Below, in pieces: positions 6,645 through 6,723 of a stretch of DNA of 6,723 bases. This stretch comes from an uncultured Oscillospiraceae bacterium (GTDB lineage: Bacteria > Bacillota > Clostridia > Oscillospirales > Acutalibacteraceae). The notes beneath the pieces are model-generated. The model ran no database searches, was not told the origin of the DNA, and saw only the letters and a list, made by a program, of their open reading frames with translations. The position numbers and the translations under genes are program-made. Numbering within the stretch: the first letter of the stretch is position 1; each line of letters starts with the position of its first letter. The stretch lies in contig USBP01000080.1 in NCBI GenBank assembly GCA_900552985.1, forward strand, positions 1 through 6,723, in the 5' to 3' direction.

Positions 6645-6677
6645 AATATAGAATAAAATCAGAGGTTTCTCATGCAA
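6645..6677 (-). promoter_or_regulatory. Possible sigma-A-type promoter for the era operon
   Basis: On the minus strand TTGCAT (6672-6677) is followed after 16 bases by TATTCT (6650-6655), within an AT-rich tract ending TATATT (6645-6650). Match to the consensus is only partial (three of six for -35, four of six for -10). It is the only AT-rich stretch in the ~180 bases upstream of era. An upstream gene outside the window could equally supply the transcript. Confidence 0.22.
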
Positions 6678-6723
6678 TACGCTAGCATCGGTGTACAAGG
6701 GTACGCATCGGTTTTCAGCGCTG
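6672..6723 (+). CDS. Possible start of a divergent gene (truncated by window edge)
   Basis: An ATG at 6672 opens a rightward frame (MQYASIGVQGYASVFSA) that stays open to the window end. AGAGG (6661-6665) is six bases upstream. Only 17 codons are visible and they match no family I recognise. If real, 6549-6671 would be a divergent promoter region shared with era. The call is weak because an open frame this short is common by chance. Confidence 0.2.
   Translation, partial: MQYASIGVQGYASVFSA

Overview
The window looks like a chromosomal housekeeping segment of a moderately GC-rich member of the Bacillota, most likely class Clostridia. An Oscillospiraceae/Ruminococcaceae-type genome is my inference. 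The main evidence is the gene order era - (insert) - yqzL-like - recO, which is a Bacillota arrangement, together with a full-length MutS2 carrying KOW and Smr domains and strong AGGAG-type ribosome binding sites.

Layout: two genes read rightward at the left edge (1-1208). The first is the C-terminal part of a neutral/alkaline ceramidase-like protein, cut by the window edge. It overlaps a DinB-superfamily gene by ATGA. A strong hairpin plus T-tract (1245-1300) ends this unit. The rest of the window reads leftward. In transcription order it contains era (6539-5649), a streptomycin 6-adenylyltransferase-like gene (5624-4743), a 116-nt spacer with a three-tier inverted repeat, a small yqzL-like gene (4626-4459), recO (4508-3768) and mutS2 (3692-1293). 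The leftward genes are tightly spaced: 24 nt between era and the adenylyltransferase gene, a 50-nt overlap between yqzL and recO, and 75 nt between recO and mutS2. A single transcript with internal structure is plausible. The leftward and rightward units converge on the shared intergenic hairpin.

Functionally the leftward cluster combines 30S ribosome maturation (Era), recombinational repair (RecO) and collided-ribosome rescue/DNA handling (MutS2, also called RqcU). An aminoglycoside nucleotidyltransferase homologue sits within it and is the least expected member. The right edge (6549-6723) holds the era leader, a possible promoter, and perhaps the first codons of a divergent gene, none of which can be confirmed here.

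I see no CRISPR array, rRNA, tRNA, insertion sequence or phage gene, and no clear new multi-gene system. The points most worth following up are the adenylyltransferase insert, the structured 116-nt spacer, the yqzL/recO overlap and the ceramidase-DinB coupling.
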